Notes: generated by a model not told the origin, from the letters alone. A stretch of DNA of 64,000 nucleotides from Streptomyces sp. NRRL F-5135 (GCF_000719775.1 NZ_JOHR01000007.1:248001-312000), one strand, 5' to 3'. Positions 8,287 through 16,991 are shown, counted from the stretch's first letter. Program-made: numbers and translations.

Positions 8287-9251
8287 CGGACGGCTCCCGG
8301 TCCGGTACGGTGCGCGGCGTCCGCGCGTGCGGCGAGCAGCGCGTTCGTGTAACCGGCGGCCGCCGCGTCGAAGTTCAGGGTGCCGTGCGCCCGCGCCGTC
8401 GTGATGTCCCGCCAGGCGCGTTGCAGCGCGTCGTCCTCGCCGAGGGCGCGCGATCCCCCGGCGCGGAAGAGCCGGTCGGCGGTGCTGACGCAGAGTTCGA
8501 CCGCCGCGCAGGCGTTCCGGTGGTTCTCCGCGACCAGGACGGGGGTGATGGGGGCGTGGTCGGCGGTGTGCGCGGCCCGCTCCAGGAGGAGCCTGGCCGA
8601 CTGGAGTTCCACCGACGACCGGGCCAGGACCTGTTGCGGGCCCGGCTGTCCGGCCACGGGGCCGCCGTCGGGACGCACGCTCCCGGCCGTCCGCTCCCAC
8701 CAGGTGCGCAGCGCCCCCTCGGCCGCGCCCAGGACCGGGGCCGCGAAGATCAGCGCGGCCACCAGGGCGTACGGCACGGTGTGGCAGCGGGCGGCGTGCG
8801 GCTGTACGCGGCCCAGGTCGCGCAGCGTGAAGGTGAGGTGGTCCGGGACGAGGACGTCGGTTTCCACGCTGTTGCTGCCGGTGCCCCGCATCCCCACCGG
8901 GCGCCAGGTGTCGAAGACCTTCACATCGCTCCGGCGGACCGCGAACACCCGGTGCTCGCGGGTCTCGCCGGAGGGGTCGTCCGCGTCGGGCGCCCAGGAG
9001 GCGAGCAGCACCCAATCCGCGTGGTCCACGCCGCTGGCCATGGTCCAGCGGCCGCCGAGCCGCCAGCCTCCGCCTTCCCGTACCGCGCTCCCCTGGGGCG
9101 GCACGACCGAGGCGGCGACGCGGACGTCGGGCGAGCCGCCCCACAGCTCCCGCCGGCCCTCCTCCGGTAGATAGGAGGCGAGGCGTCCGTGCGCCGCGTA
9201 CAGGGCGGCCACCCACGCGGTGGAGGCGCAGGTCTCGGCCAGCGCGGACAC
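8283..9251 (-). CDS. acyl-CoA dehydrogenase/oxidase-like protein, N-terminally truncated
   Basis: Flavin-dependent acyl-CoA dehydrogenase family, with the beta domain at GGGWRLGGRWTMASG and MRGTGSNSVE and a C-terminal helical domain. Avenolide-type butenolide loci also carry an acyl-CoA oxidase. The same frame stays homologous upstream of the GTG at 9251, back to about 9314 (RHFVPTRWGGAAGG and following). There it runs into the end of afsA with no start codon, and the first 45-50 residues of a normal N-terminal helical domain are missing. Translation from GTG 9251 would lack more. The gene is therefore probably damaged by a deletion at the afsA junction, or expressed only through frameshifting. 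Its stop overlaps the phosphatase start. Confidence 0.7.
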   Translation of the reverse strand: MSALAETCASTAWVAALYAAHGRLASYLPEEGRRELWGGSPDVRVAASVVPPQGSAVREGGGWRLGGRWTMASGVDHADWVLLASWAPDADDPSGETREHRVFAVRRSDVKVFDTWRPVGMRGTGSNSVETDVLVPDHLTFTLRDLGRVQPHAARCHTVPYALVAALIFAAPVLGAAEGALRTWWERTAGSVRPDGGPVAGQPGPQQVLARSSVELQSARLLLERAAHTADHAPITPVLVAENHRNACAAVELCVSTADRLFRAGGSRALGEDDALQRAWRDITTARAHGTLNFDAAAAGYTNALLAARADAAHRTGPGAVR

Positions 9252-10294
9252 CGCGTCGAGCAGTGCGGTGAACCCGCCCGCGGCGCCGCCCCATCGCGTC
9301 GGGACGAAGTGGCGGGCAGCCGCGCCGTGGCGAGCACGCGCCCGGACTGCGTGGCGGTGGTGAGGAAGCCGCCGCTCTCCGGGTCGGCGGTGGCGGTGAC
9401 GGTGACCGGGAGGCCGAGTTCACCGAACGCGTCGAAGGTGGTCCGCATGGAGCCGAGGAACCACCCGCGCGGGGCCGCGTCCGGCTCGGCCGAGCCGTTG
9501 ACGCTCAGGAGCGCGGCCTGGCGGAAGGCTTCCACCAGGACCATGCCGGGCACGTGGTCCGAGGCGTGGTCGAACAGCGCGGGGTGGCCCGTGTCCATCC
9601 GCAACCGCCAACCGCCCGGGTCGTCGGGGAGGGCGGCGAGCAGCACGGCGTCCGCCCGGTCCCGCCCGACGGCGGGCGCGGGCAGGACGACGCCCTCGTC
9701 CGCGCCCCGCCGGCCGTCCGTTCCCGTCGCGTCGCCGCGGGCCGCGTCGCCGGGCGGCACGGTGGGGGCGCCACGGTGCCGCACGGCTTCGTACCGCTCG
9801 GGCGTCAGCGGGATCCAGTCCATGCCCGCCCGCCCCACCGGCCGGCCGTCGACGAGGACGGTCGCCTCGGCCGACATGTTCACGCGGCCGGGACGGGGCC
9901 TGTCGCAGCGGACGGTGATGTCGAACACCACCTCGGCGTCCTCACCCCCGGGCCTGCGGTCGCACAGCGGCGCGTCCAGGTCGAACTCGAAACCGCACAG
10001 GATGAACGGGTGGTCCACCGGTACGTCAAAGAAGCGGTGCGAGAGGCATATCCCGGCCTGCCGGAGCGTCTCGACCACGACCAGGGCGTCCCGGGATCCG
10101 TCCGCCTCGCGGTGGTGCAGCGGGTGGTCGTGCGGCCAGTGGGCCGTGACGGCGAACCGGCCCCCACCTCGCGGGCGGATGTCCGCCAGCAGCACTTCCG
10201 CGTCGGCCGCCTTGTGGACCAGAGCACGTGGTACGCGGGTGTCACCAGCCGCGCGCCCCACGAGTAAACCGGGTTCTACGACAGCGTTCCTCAT
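8921..10294 (-). CDS. afsA: AfsA/ScbA-family gamma-butyrolactone biosynthesis protein with out-of-frame C-terminal tail
   Basis: AfsA homologues condense a beta-ketoacyl thioester with dihydroxyacetone phosphate, the first step to gamma-butyrolactone or butenolide signals. Two hot-dog-like AfsA repeats are visible: VPRALVHKAADAEVLLAD with FFDVPVDHPFI, then DHASDHVPGMVLVEAFRQA with WFLGSMRTTFDAFGEL. The ATG is preceded by GAGGGG. Homology ends near 9320, about 325 residues in, where a stop would be expected. Instead the frame stays open to 8921 while covering the acyl-CoA dehydrogenase in the wrong frame, which adds about 130 Pro/Arg-rich residues. This looks like a deletion that removed the afsA stop and the next gene's start. 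The divergent TetR gene and the ARE palindrome at 10391 complete the module. Confidence 0.8.
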   Translation of the reverse strand: MRNAVVEPGLLVGRAAGDTRVPRALVHKAADAEVLLADIRPRGGGRFAVTAHWPHDHPLHHREADGSRDALVVVETLRQAGICLSHRFFDVPVDHPFILCGFEFDLDAPLCDRRPGGEDAEVVFDITVRCDRPRPGRVNMSAEATVLVDGRPVGRAGMDWIPLTPERYEAVRHRGAPTVPPGDAARGDATGTDGRRGADEGVVLPAPAVGRDRADAVLLAALPDDPGGWRLRMDTGHPALFDHASDHVPGMVLVEAFRQAALLSVNGSAEPDAAPRGWFLGSMRTTFDAFGELGLPVTVTATADPESGGFLTTATQSGRVLATARLPATSSRRDGAAPRAGSPHCSTRCPRWPRPAPPPRGWPPCTRRTDASPPIYRRRAGGSCGAARPTSASPPRSCRPRGARYGKAEAGGSAAAGPWPAAWTTRIGCCSPPGRPTRTTPPARPASTGCSRSAGAM

Positions 10295-10390
10295 GAAAAT
10301 CCCCTCCCCAGGGAAGCTCGAGAACAGCAGCTTCAGAACAGCACGGAACATCCGCCCTCCCCCAGGGCCGTCCCGCTGCCGGTGTGAAGA

Positions 10391-10414
10391 AATATACCTA
10401 CGGGAAGGTATATT
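10391..10414. promoter_or_regulatory. ARE-like operator between afsA and its receptor gene
   Basis: Perfect 9-base inverted repeat AATATACCT ... AGGTATATT around a 6-base centre, in the divergent afsA/tetR promoter region. It has the same half-site core (ATACC/GGTAT) and the same 24-base overall length as the palindrome at 7364-7387. Confidence 0.78.
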
Positions 10415-10474
10415 GCAATGGGACGAAACGACGTGCGGATGGCAGGATCGGAATACTCGGAAGCAAGGGGCGAG

Positions 10475-11134
10475 ATGAACGGCAGCAACGGCCGGGTCGC
10501 ATTCCCGGCATCTCAGACGACACCGGCCCACCGTCAGGGGAGGGGCCCTGAGCTGCAGCAGGAACGGGCCGTCCGGACCCGTATGCAGATCCTCGACGCC
10601 GCCGCCGAACTCTTCGCGGCGCAGGGCTTCCCCTCGACGTCCGTCAAGGACGTGGCCGACCGGGTGGGCATGACCAAGGGCGCGGTGTATTTCCACTACC
10701 CGACCAAGGAAGCGCTGACCGTCGCCGTGGTGGAGGCCCACTACGCGCGCTGGCCCGGGCTCCTGGAGGCGGTCCAGGCCAAGGGGCTCGGCCCCATGGA
10801 CACCCTGCTGGAACTGCTCGACCGCACCGCGGCCGCGTTCCAGGACGACCCGGTGGTACAGGCGGGCGCCCGGCTGCAGATGGAACAGCCCCTGCCCATC
10901 GACACGATGCCCGAGCCGTACGTGGGGTGGATCGACCTTCTCGAACAACTGCTGGCGGAGGCCGAGGAGGCGGGAGAACTGCGCGCCGGCGTCTCCCCCG
11001 CGGTGGCGGCCCGGGTCCTGGTGGCGACCTTCTTCGGCACCCAGCACATCGCGGCCCGCCTCGACCACCGCGCCGAGACGACGAAACGCTGGTCGGAGGC
11101 GCGCGACCTGCTGGCCTTCGCACTGCGCGCCTGA
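10475..11134 (+). CDS. gamma-butyrolactone receptor, ArpA/ScbR family TetR regulator (2)
   Basis: Canonical ArpA-type receptor: LQQERAVRTRMQILDAAAEL opens the helix-turn-helix, TKGAVYFHYPTKEAL closes it, and the ligand domain carries VQAGARLQMEQ, PYVGWIDLLEQLLAEA and FFGTQHIAARLD, all characteristic of ScbR/BarA/FarA proteins. I place the start at ATG 10475 (219 aa), preceded by AAGGGGCGAG. The in-frame ATG at 10418 lies only 3 bases after the operator and has no ribosome binding site. It is divergent from afsA across the ARE palindrome, the classic arrangement in which the receptor represses both genes until the signal accumulates. Confidence 0.9.
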   Translation: MNGSNGRVAFPASQTTPAHRQGRGPELQQERAVRTRMQILDAAAELFAAQGFPSTSVKDVADRVGMTKGAVYFHYPTKEALTVAVVEAHYARWPGLLEAVQAKGLGPMDTLLELLDRTAAAFQDDPVVQAGARLQMEQPLPIDTMPEPYVGWIDLLEQLLAEAEEAGELRAGVSPAVAARVLVATFFGTQHIAARLDHRAETTKRWSEARDLLAFALRA

Positions 11135-11263
11135 CGGACCGAGCGCGCCGCCGACCGGCGGCCCCCGGGCCTGGCGCGAAAGCCCCGCCCGGCCGACGAC
11201 GCACGGTGCGCCGTGCGCGGTCGCACCCTGCCCTCGGCCGCGCCCGCGCCTCCCGCGGAACGG

Positions 11264-11269
11264 TAATCT
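11264..11269 (+). promoter_or_regulatory. -10 element TAATCT placing a leaderless start at cobT
   Basis: TAATCT fits the actinobacterial TAnnnT -10 consensus and ends 6 bases before the cobT ATG. Transcription would begin at or next to the A of ATG. No Shine-Dalgarno sequence precedes the gene. Confidence 0.6.
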
Positions 11270-11275
11270 CGCCGA

Positions 11276-12388
11276 ATGAGCTCGCTGAATCTCGATGACT
11301 TCTCCGACCTGATCGAGCGCCCCGACAGCGGCGTCCGGCGCGACGCCGAGGAACGCCGGGAGCGGCTCACCGTGGCGCCCGGGGCGCTCGGGCGGCTCGA
11401 CGAGCTGGGCGAGTGGCTCTCCGCCGCGCAGGGGTCGGTACCCGTCTCGCCCGTCCGGCGGCCACGCGTCGTGCTGTTCGCCGGGGACCACGGCGTGGCC
11501 TCCCTCGACGTCTCGGGGCGCCCGGCGGGCAGCACCCACCGGCTGGTGCGGGACGTGCTGGAGGGCGTCAGCCCCGTCGCCGTGCTGGCCCGCCGCGCCG
11601 ACGTCCCCGTACGGATCGTGGACGCGGGGCTCGACTGCGACCCGGAGCTGCTGCCCGCCGAGGTCGTACGCCACCGGATCCGCCGGGGCAGCGGGCGCAT
11701 CGACATCGAGGACGCGCTGACCGCCGAGGAGGCGGAGCGGGCCGTACGGCTCGGGATGGCGATCGCCGACGAGGAGGCGGACTCCGGGACGGACCTCGTC
11801 GTGCTCGGCGATCTGAGCGTCGGCGGCACCACCGCCGCCGCCACGCTGATCGCCGCGCTGTGCGGCACGGACGCGTCCGTGGTCACCGGCCGCGGCGGCG
11901 CCGGCATCGACGACCTGGCCTGGATGCGCAAGTGCGCCGCCGTCCGCGACGCGCTGCGCCGGGCCCGGCCCGTCCTCGGGGACCAGCTCGAACTGCTCGC
12001 GACCGTCGGCGGCGCCGACCTGGCCGCGACCACCGGCCTCCTGCTCCAGTGCGCGGTGCGCCGGATGCCGGTGATCCTGGACGGCGTCGTCTCGGCGGCC
12101 TGCGCGCTGGTCGGACAGCGCGCGGCGTTCCGGGCGCCCGACTGGTGGCTGGCGGGCCAGCTGAGCGGGGAGCCCGCGCAGGCGAAGGCGCTCGACCGGA
12201 TGGCGCTGGAACCGCTGCTGGGCCAGGGCGTCACCGTCGGCGAGGGCGCCGGCGCGCTGCTCGCGCTGCCGCTCGTCCAGGCAGCCGCCGCCCTGGCCGC
12301 CGAACTGCCGGAACGCCCGGCGCCGGAGGCCGGGGCCGACACGCGCCCGGAAGCCGAGGAGGCGGCGGACGCGCACACGCCGGCGTGA
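11276..12388 (+). CDS. cobT: nicotinate-nucleotide--dimethylbenzimidazole phosphoribosyltransferase
   Basis: Transfers phosphoribose from nicotinate mononucleotide to 5,6-dimethylbenzimidazole, making alpha-ribazole phosphate for the lower ligand of cobalamin. The 370-residue protein shows the CobT hallmarks: FAGDHGVA near residue 70, GDLSVGGTTAAATL, a Gly-rich VTGRGGAGIDD segment and the catalytic Glu323 in VGEGAGA. The C-terminal 30 residues are an Ala/Glu-rich tail. The start is leaderless by all appearances. cobS follows one gene later, so the DUF2156 gene is inserted within a nucleotide-loop-assembly locus. No cobalamin riboswitch is recognisable upstream. Confidence 0.92.
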   Translation: MSSLNLDDFSDLIERPDSGVRRDAEERRERLTVAPGALGRLDELGEWLSAAQGSVPVSPVRRPRVVLFAGDHGVASLDVSGRPAGSTHRLVRDVLEGVSPVAVLARRADVPVRIVDAGLDCDPELLPAEVVRHRIRRGSGRIDIEDALTAEEAERAVRLGMAIADEEADSGTDLVVLGDLSVGGTTAAATLIAALCGTDASVVTGRGGAGIDDLAWMRKCAAVRDALRRARPVLGDQLELLATVGGADLAATTGLLLQCAVRRMPVILDGVVSAACALVGQRAAFRAPDWWLAGQLSGEPAQAKALDRMALEPLLGQGVTVGEGAGALLALPLVQAAAALAAELPERPAPEAGADTRPEAEEAADAHTPA

Positions 12389-12527
12389 CGGCAACACCTC
12401 GACGCGCGTCACCGGTCCGCGCCACCGGTCCGCGCGGCGGCCGACCGGCGCCGCACCCCGCCGACCGGCGCCGGACCGCCGACCGGCACGACCGGCGGGA
12501 GGGCGGCCGCCACCGGCCGGCGCCCCA

Positions 12528-12533
12528 TATGAT
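12528..12533 (+). promoter_or_regulatory. -10 element TATGAT, leaderless start of the DUF2156 gene
   Basis: TATGAT ends 8 bases before the ATG at 12542. No Shine-Dalgarno sequence lies in between. This is the same spacing pattern as at cobT and cobS. Confidence 0.6.
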
Positions 12534-12541
12534 CCGGTTTC

Positions 12542-14338
12542 ATGGGAGAAGTCCGCTTGGCTGCCGCCGGTCCCGGCCACGGCACCGACCGTTCGCGCCG
12601 CGCCGCCGCCCTCGCCGTCGGGTACCTGCGCGCCGTCACGTTCATCAACTTCCTGAGCGCGGTCTGGGTCTCCCTCGGCCAGGACCTGCGCCGGCACAAC
12701 ACCGACGACTACTTCACCCCGTACCTGCTCACCGCGGGCTTCGCCTCCGGCGCGTTCACGCTCTTCCTCGCCGTCACCACGCGGCGCCGCAAGCGGGCCG
12801 CGTGGATCCTCAACCTCGCGCTCGCCGGGCCGTTCCTGCTGCTCCTGGCCTTCGCGATGCCGGTGTTCCCGGAGATCCGACGCCATCCGCAGAACTGGGT
12901 CTCGCTGGTCCTGACCGCCGCTTTCGTGGCCGCTCTGCTGCTGGGGCGGCGCGAGTTCTACGCGCGCGGGGACCGGTCGAACCCGCGGCTGGCCGCGGCC
13001 GTGGCCGCGGGCGGACTGCTCGTCGCCTCGTTGCTGGCCGCGCTGCTCGTGACCGTCACCAACACCGCGCCACCCGGCGGCTCCTCCTTCGCCGAACGGT
13101 GGCGGTACGGCGTGATGCGGCTGGTCTCCCTGACGGCGGACCCGGCCCGGTACCCCGGTATCGCCACCCCCGCCTGGGTCGACGTCACCGTCAACGTGCT
13201 GTCCACCCTGCTGCTGCTCGCGGTGGCGTACGCGGCCTTCCGCTGCGCGCGGTCCGTCGACCCGCTCACCGAGGACGACGAGTCAAGACTGCGCGACCTC
13301 CTGGAGCGGCACGGCGAGCGCGACTCCCTCGGCTACTTCGCCCTGCGCCGGGACAAGAGCGTCATGTGGTCCCCGACGGGCAAGGCGGCCGTCGTGTACC
13401 GGGTCGTGGGCGGGGTCTCGCTCGCCTCCGGCGACCCGATCGGCGATCCGGAGGCCTGGCCGGGCGCCATCACGCCCTGGCTGGCCGAGGCCCGCGCGCA
13501 CGGCTGGATCCCGGCCGTGATGGGCGCGAGCGAGGAGGCCGGCACCGTCTACGCCCGGCACGGCCTGGACGCGCTGGAACTCGGCGACGAAGCCGTGGTG
13601 GAGACCGCCGGCTTCCGCCTGGACGGCCGGGCGATGCGGACCGTGCGGCAGGCGTACCACCGGGTCGCGCGCGCCGGTTACCAGGTGAGGATCCGACGCC
13701 ACGAGGACATCCCCGACGACGAGATGGCCGCGCTGCTGCGCCACGCCGACCAGTGGCGCGACGGAGCCACCGAACGCGGCTTCTCCATGGCGCTCGGCCG
13801 GCTCGGCGACCCCGGGGACGGCCGGTGCGTGATGCTCGAATGCCGGCTGGCCGGCGCGGCCGGTCCGGCGTGCGGCACCCGTACGGACGACGCCCGGGAC
13901 GACGGCTCCACGGGCCCGCTCCGGGCCGTCCTGAGCTTCGTGCCCTGGGGCCCCAAGGGCCTGTCCCTGGACCTGATGCGCCGTGACCGGGACAGTGAGA
14001 ACGGCCTGATGGAGTTCATGGTCATCGAACTCCTCCGGCGCGCCGACGAGATCGGCGTCGCACGGGTCTCACTCAATTTCGCGATGTTCCGCTCGGTCTT
14101 CGAGCGCGGCGGACGGCTCGGCGCCGGGCCCGTGCTGCGGCTGACGCGTTCCCTGCTGAGCTTCTGCTCGCGCTGGTGGCAGATCGAGTCGCTGTACCGC
14201 GCCAACGCGAAGTACCGGCCGGTCTGGGAGCCGCGCTTCCTGCTGTTCGAGAAGAGCGCCGACCTGCTGAGGATCGGCGTCGCGGCCGCCCGCGCCGAGG
14301 GCTTCCTGACGCTGCCGGGGATCCCCGCGCGCGGATGA
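12542..14338 (+). CDS. DUF2156 / phosphatidylglycerol lysyltransferase-like membrane protein
   Basis: A 598-residue membrane protein related to MprF/LysX aminoacyl-phosphatidylglycerol synthases. About six hydrophobic helices lie in residues 25-230. They are followed by a cytoplasmic double-GNAT-like catalytic domain (DUF2156) from about 245 to the end, with motifs such as GYFALRRDKS, VSLASGDPIGD and VSLNFAMFRSVFERGG. Relatives transfer lysine or another aminoacyl group from tRNA to membrane lipid, which lowers surface charge and protects against cationic peptides. The tRNA specificity is not readable. It sits between cobT and cobS without obvious functional connection and has its own leaderless promoter. 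Confidence 0.85.
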   Translation: MGEVRLAAAGPGHGTDRSRRAAALAVGYLRAVTFINFLSAVWVSLGQDLRRHNTDDYFTPYLLTAGFASGAFTLFLAVTTRRRKRAAWILNLALAGPFLLLLAFAMPVFPEIRRHPQNWVSLVLTAAFVAALLLGRREFYARGDRSNPRLAAAVAAGGLLVASLLAALLVTVTNTAPPGGSSFAERWRYGVMRLVSLTADPARYPGIATPAWVDVTVNVLSTLLLLAVAYAAFRCARSVDPLTEDDESRLRDLLERHGERDSLGYFALRRDKSVMWSPTGKAAVVYRVVGGVSLASGDPIGDPEAWPGAITPWLAEARAHGWIPAVMGASEEAGTVYARHGLDALELGDEAVVETAGFRLDGRAMRTVRQAYHRVARAGYQVRIRRHEDIPDDEMAALLRHADQWRDGATERGFSMALGRLGDPGDGRCVMLECRLAGAAGPACGTRTDDARDDGSTGPLRAVLSFVPWGPKGLSLDLMRRDRDSENGLMEFMVIELLRRADEIGVARVSLNFAMFRSVFERGGRLGAGPVLRLTRSLLSFCSRWWQIESLYRANAKYRPVWEPRFLLFEKSADLLRIGVAAARAEGFLTLPGIPARG

Positions 14339-14376
14339 GGCGGATGAGGCAGACGAGTCCGGCAAGGCCGTACGGC

Positions 14377-14382
14377 TACGCT
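14377..14382 (+). promoter_or_regulatory. -10 element TACGCT, leaderless start of cobS
   Basis: TACGCT (TAnnnT) ends 7 bases before the cobS ATG. No Shine-Dalgarno sequence is present. Confidence 0.55.
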
Positions 14383-14389
14383 TCGCGCG

Positions 14390-15235
14390 ATGACTTCCAT
14401 GGACGGCGCACCGGACGACGGATCCGCCGACGCACCCGTCGGCGGGGGGAGCGCGGACCGTGCCTCCCTCGGTGCCGGGCTGCGCTTCGCCTTCGGCACG
14501 CTCACCGTGCTCCCGGTGCGCGTCGCGCGCTGGGACCGGCCGGCCGCCCGCACCGGGATGCTGTGCGCACCGCTCGTCGGGCTCGTCGTGGGCCTGGCCG
14601 CGGCGGGGCTCGGCGGGCTGCTCCTCCTCGCCGGCGCGGCGGCGCCGCTGGCCGCGGTCGCCTCGGTCGCCGTGCCCGCCGTACTCACCCGCGGCCTGCA
14701 CCTGGACGGGCTCGCGGACACCGCGGACGGCCTCGGCAGCGGCCGGCCGGCCGAGGACGCCCTGCGGATCATGAAACGGTCGGACATCGGCCCGTTCGGC
14801 GTGATCACGCTGCTGCTGGTACTGGGCGCGCAGGTCGCGGCGGTGGCGGAGCTGTACGCGACGGGCTGGGCGCGGGGCGCGCTCGCCGTCGTGCTGTCGG
14901 GGGTCACGGCGCGGCTGGCGCTCACCCTGGCGTGCCGCACGGGCATACCCCCGGCCCGGCCCGACGGGCTGGGAGCCGCCGTCGCGGGCACCGTGCCCGT
15001 ACGGTACGCGGCGGGCGCGGCGCTGCTCACCACGGCGGTCTGCGCGGCGGCGGGCGGTGCCTTCGGGACCCTGGGCGCCGCCCACCACGCGCTGGCCGCG
15101 GTGGCCGCGCCGGTGGCGGCCGAGCTGCTGCTGCGCCACTGCGCACGGCGGCTGGGCGGGGTGACGGGCGACGTCTTCGGCGCCCTCGCCGAAACGGCGG
15201 CGACGGCGGCGCTGGTGGTCCTGGCGCTGGGCTGA
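14390..15235 (+). CDS. cobS: adenosylcobinamide-GDP ribazoletransferase (cobalamin synthase)
   Basis: Integral membrane enzyme that joins adenosylcobinamide-GDP to alpha-ribazole, the last step of cobalamin assembly. The diagnostic metal/nucleotide motif RGLHLDGLADTADGLGSG lies around residues 104-121, and GGVTGDVFGA lies near the C terminus. The rest is a series of Ala/Leu-rich membrane helices. Length (281 aa) is normal allowing for a 25-residue polar N-terminal extension. The ATG at 14390 is supported by the -10 element in front of it; a second in-frame Met lies four residues later. It works with CobT, encoded 2 kb upstream. Confidence 0.92.
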   Translation: MTSMDGAPDDGSADAPVGGGSADRASLGAGLRFAFGTLTVLPVRVARWDRPAARTGMLCAPLVGLVVGLAAAGLGGLLLLAGAAAPLAAVASVAVPAVLTRGLHLDGLADTADGLGSGRPAEDALRIMKRSDIGPFGVITLLLVLGAQVAAVAELYATGWARGALAVVLSGVTARLALTLACRTGIPPARPDGLGAAVAGTVPVRYAAGAALLTTAVCAAAGGAFGTLGAAHHALAAVAAPVAAELLLRHCARRLGGVTGDVFGALAETAATAALVVLALG

Positions 15236-15428
15236 GGCAACCCGTGGCGGTCACCGCGGCCGAGCCCGAGCGTGCCCAAGGGCCGCCGCGCAAAGGGGAG
15301 AAGCCCCCCATCGGTGCGTGAAGCGCCGCCCCCGTGGGCGACGTACATCACTGAGCGTAGGCTCGTTCCCGCCGCGCCTCGTGCCGGACGATTCCCAGGA
15401 AACTCAACGGAAGCGAGATTTCACCACC

Positions 15429-16991
15429 GTGACTGCTCTCACTCTCAAGTCTGCCGGCGCGGCGACGCTGCGCGCCGACGCGATCGTCGTCGGTGTCGCG
15501 AAGGGCCCCAAGGGGCCGGTCGTGGCACCGGGTGCCGAAGACGTGGACAAGGCGTTCGACGGAAAGCTCGGCGCCGTCCTGGAAACCCTCGGTGCCGTCG
15601 GCGGCGAGGGCGAGGTGACCAAGCTGCCCGCGCCGGCCGGTCTGAAGGCCCCGGTCGTGATCGCGGTCGGGCTGGGCCCGTTGCCCGCCGAGGACGAGAC
15701 GTTCGGGACCGAGGCGCTGCGCCGGGCCGCGGGCGTCGCGGCCCGGGCCCTGGCCGGGGCGAGGAAGGGCGCGTTCGCGCTGCCGGTCGCGGCGTCCGAC
15801 AACGGTGCCGCCGGTGACGCCCTCGCGGCCGTCGCCGAGGGGGCGCTGCTCGGGGCGTACGCCTTCACCGCCTACCAGGGCGGCGGGCACGAGAAGAAGG
15901 GCCGGAACGGCCGGAACGACAACGGCCCCAAGCAGCCGCTCGCCGAGGTCGTGCTGCTCGGCGCCAAGCCGCGGGACAAGGCGCACAAGGCCGCGGCGGA
16001 GCGGGCGACCGCGCTGGCGGAGGAGGTCAACCGGGCGCGCGACCTGATCAACACCCCGCCGAACGACCTCACCCCCGCGGCCTTCGCGACCCTGGCCTCG
16101 GCCGCGGCCGGGGAGAACGGCATCAAGGTCGAGGTCCTCGACGAGAAGGCGCTGGCCAAGGGCGGTTACGGCGGCATCCTCGGCGTCGGCCGGGGTTCGG
16201 AGAACCCGCCGCGCCTGGTGAAGCTCGCCTACACCCACCCGAAGGCCGAGAAGTCGCTCGCCTACGTCGGCAAGGGCATCACGTACGACTCGGGCGGCAT
16301 CTCGCTGAAGCCGGCCGGCCACAACGAGACCATGAAGTGCGACATGAGCGGCGCGGCGGCGGTCTTCGCCGCGGTCGTGACGGCCGCGCGGCTGGGCCTG
16401 CGCGTCAATGTCACCGGCTGGCTGGCGCTGGCCGAGAACATGCCGTCCGGCTCCGCCACGCGCCCCGGTGACGTGCTGCGCATGTACAGCGGCAAGACGG
16501 TCGAGGTCCTCAACACCGACGCCGAGGGCCGCCTGGTCCTGGCCGACGCGCTGACCCGCGCGTCGGAGGAGGCGCCGGACGCGATCGTGGACGTGGCGAC
16601 GCTGACCGGGGCGATGATGCTGGCGCTGGGGAACCGTACGTTCGGGATCATGGCGAACGACGACGCGTTCCGCACGACGGTGCACGAGATCGCGGAGGAG
16701 GTCGGCGAGGCGTCCTGGCCGATGCCGCTCCCGGCGGACCTGCGCAAGGGCATGGACTCCCCGACCGCGGACATCGCGAACATGGGCGAGCGCATGGGCG
16801 GCGGGCTGGTCGCCGGACTCTTCCTGAAGGAGTTCGTCGGCGAGGGCATCACGTGGGCCCACCTGGACATCGCGGGCCCGGCGTACCACGAGGGCGCGCC
16901 GTACGGGTACACGCCGAAGGGTGGGACGGGGTCGTCGGTGCGGACGCTGGTGCGGCTGGCGGAGAGGGCGGCGTCGGGCGACCTGGCCTGA
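15429..16991 (+). CDS. pepA: leucyl aminopeptidase (M17)
   Basis: Cytosolic dinuclear-metal aminopeptidase that removes N-terminal residues during peptide turnover. Catalytic-domain motifs are intact: Lys282 and Asp287 in GKGITYDSGG, and the M17 signature NTDAEGR at residues 362-368. The C-terminal MGGGLVAGLFLKEF segment is also present. Length is 520 residues. I place the start at GTG 15429 (MTALTLKSAG), where homology begins; the longer reading from 15318 contains only composition-driven sequence. The Shine-Dalgarno is weak. A short Lys/Asn-rich insertion (GGGHEKKGRNGRNDNG) lies at about 153-170 between the N-terminal and catalytic domains. Confidence 0.95.
   Translation: MTALTLKSAGAATLRADAIVVGVAKGPKGPVVAPGAEDVDKAFDGKLGAVLETLGAVGGEGEVTKLPAPAGLKAPVVIAVGLGPLPAEDETFGTEALRRAAGVAARALAGARKGAFALPVAASDNGAAGDALAAVAEGALLGAYAFTAYQGGGHEKKGRNGRNDNGPKQPLAEVVLLGAKPRDKAHKAAAERATALAEEVNRARDLINTPPNDLTPAAFATLASAAAGENGIKVEVLDEKALAKGGYGGILGVGRGSENPPRLVKLAYTHPKAEKSLAYVGKGITYDSGGISLKPAGHNETMKCDMSGAAAVFAAVVTAARLGLRVNVTGWLALAENMPSGSATRPGDVLRMYSGKTVEVLNTDAEGRLVLADALTRASEEAPDAIVDVATLTGAMMLALGNRTFGIMANDDAFRTTVHEIAEEVGEASWPMPLPADLRKGMDSPTADIANMGERMGGGLVAGLFLKEFVGEGITWAHLDIAGPAYHEGAPYGYTPKGGTGSSVRTLVRLAERAASGDLA

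Noticed and set aside
11135..11275. Cobalamin riboswitch before cobT
   Set aside because: The region lacks the B12-box GCCACTG, and the gene appears leaderless, so no 5' RNA is expected.
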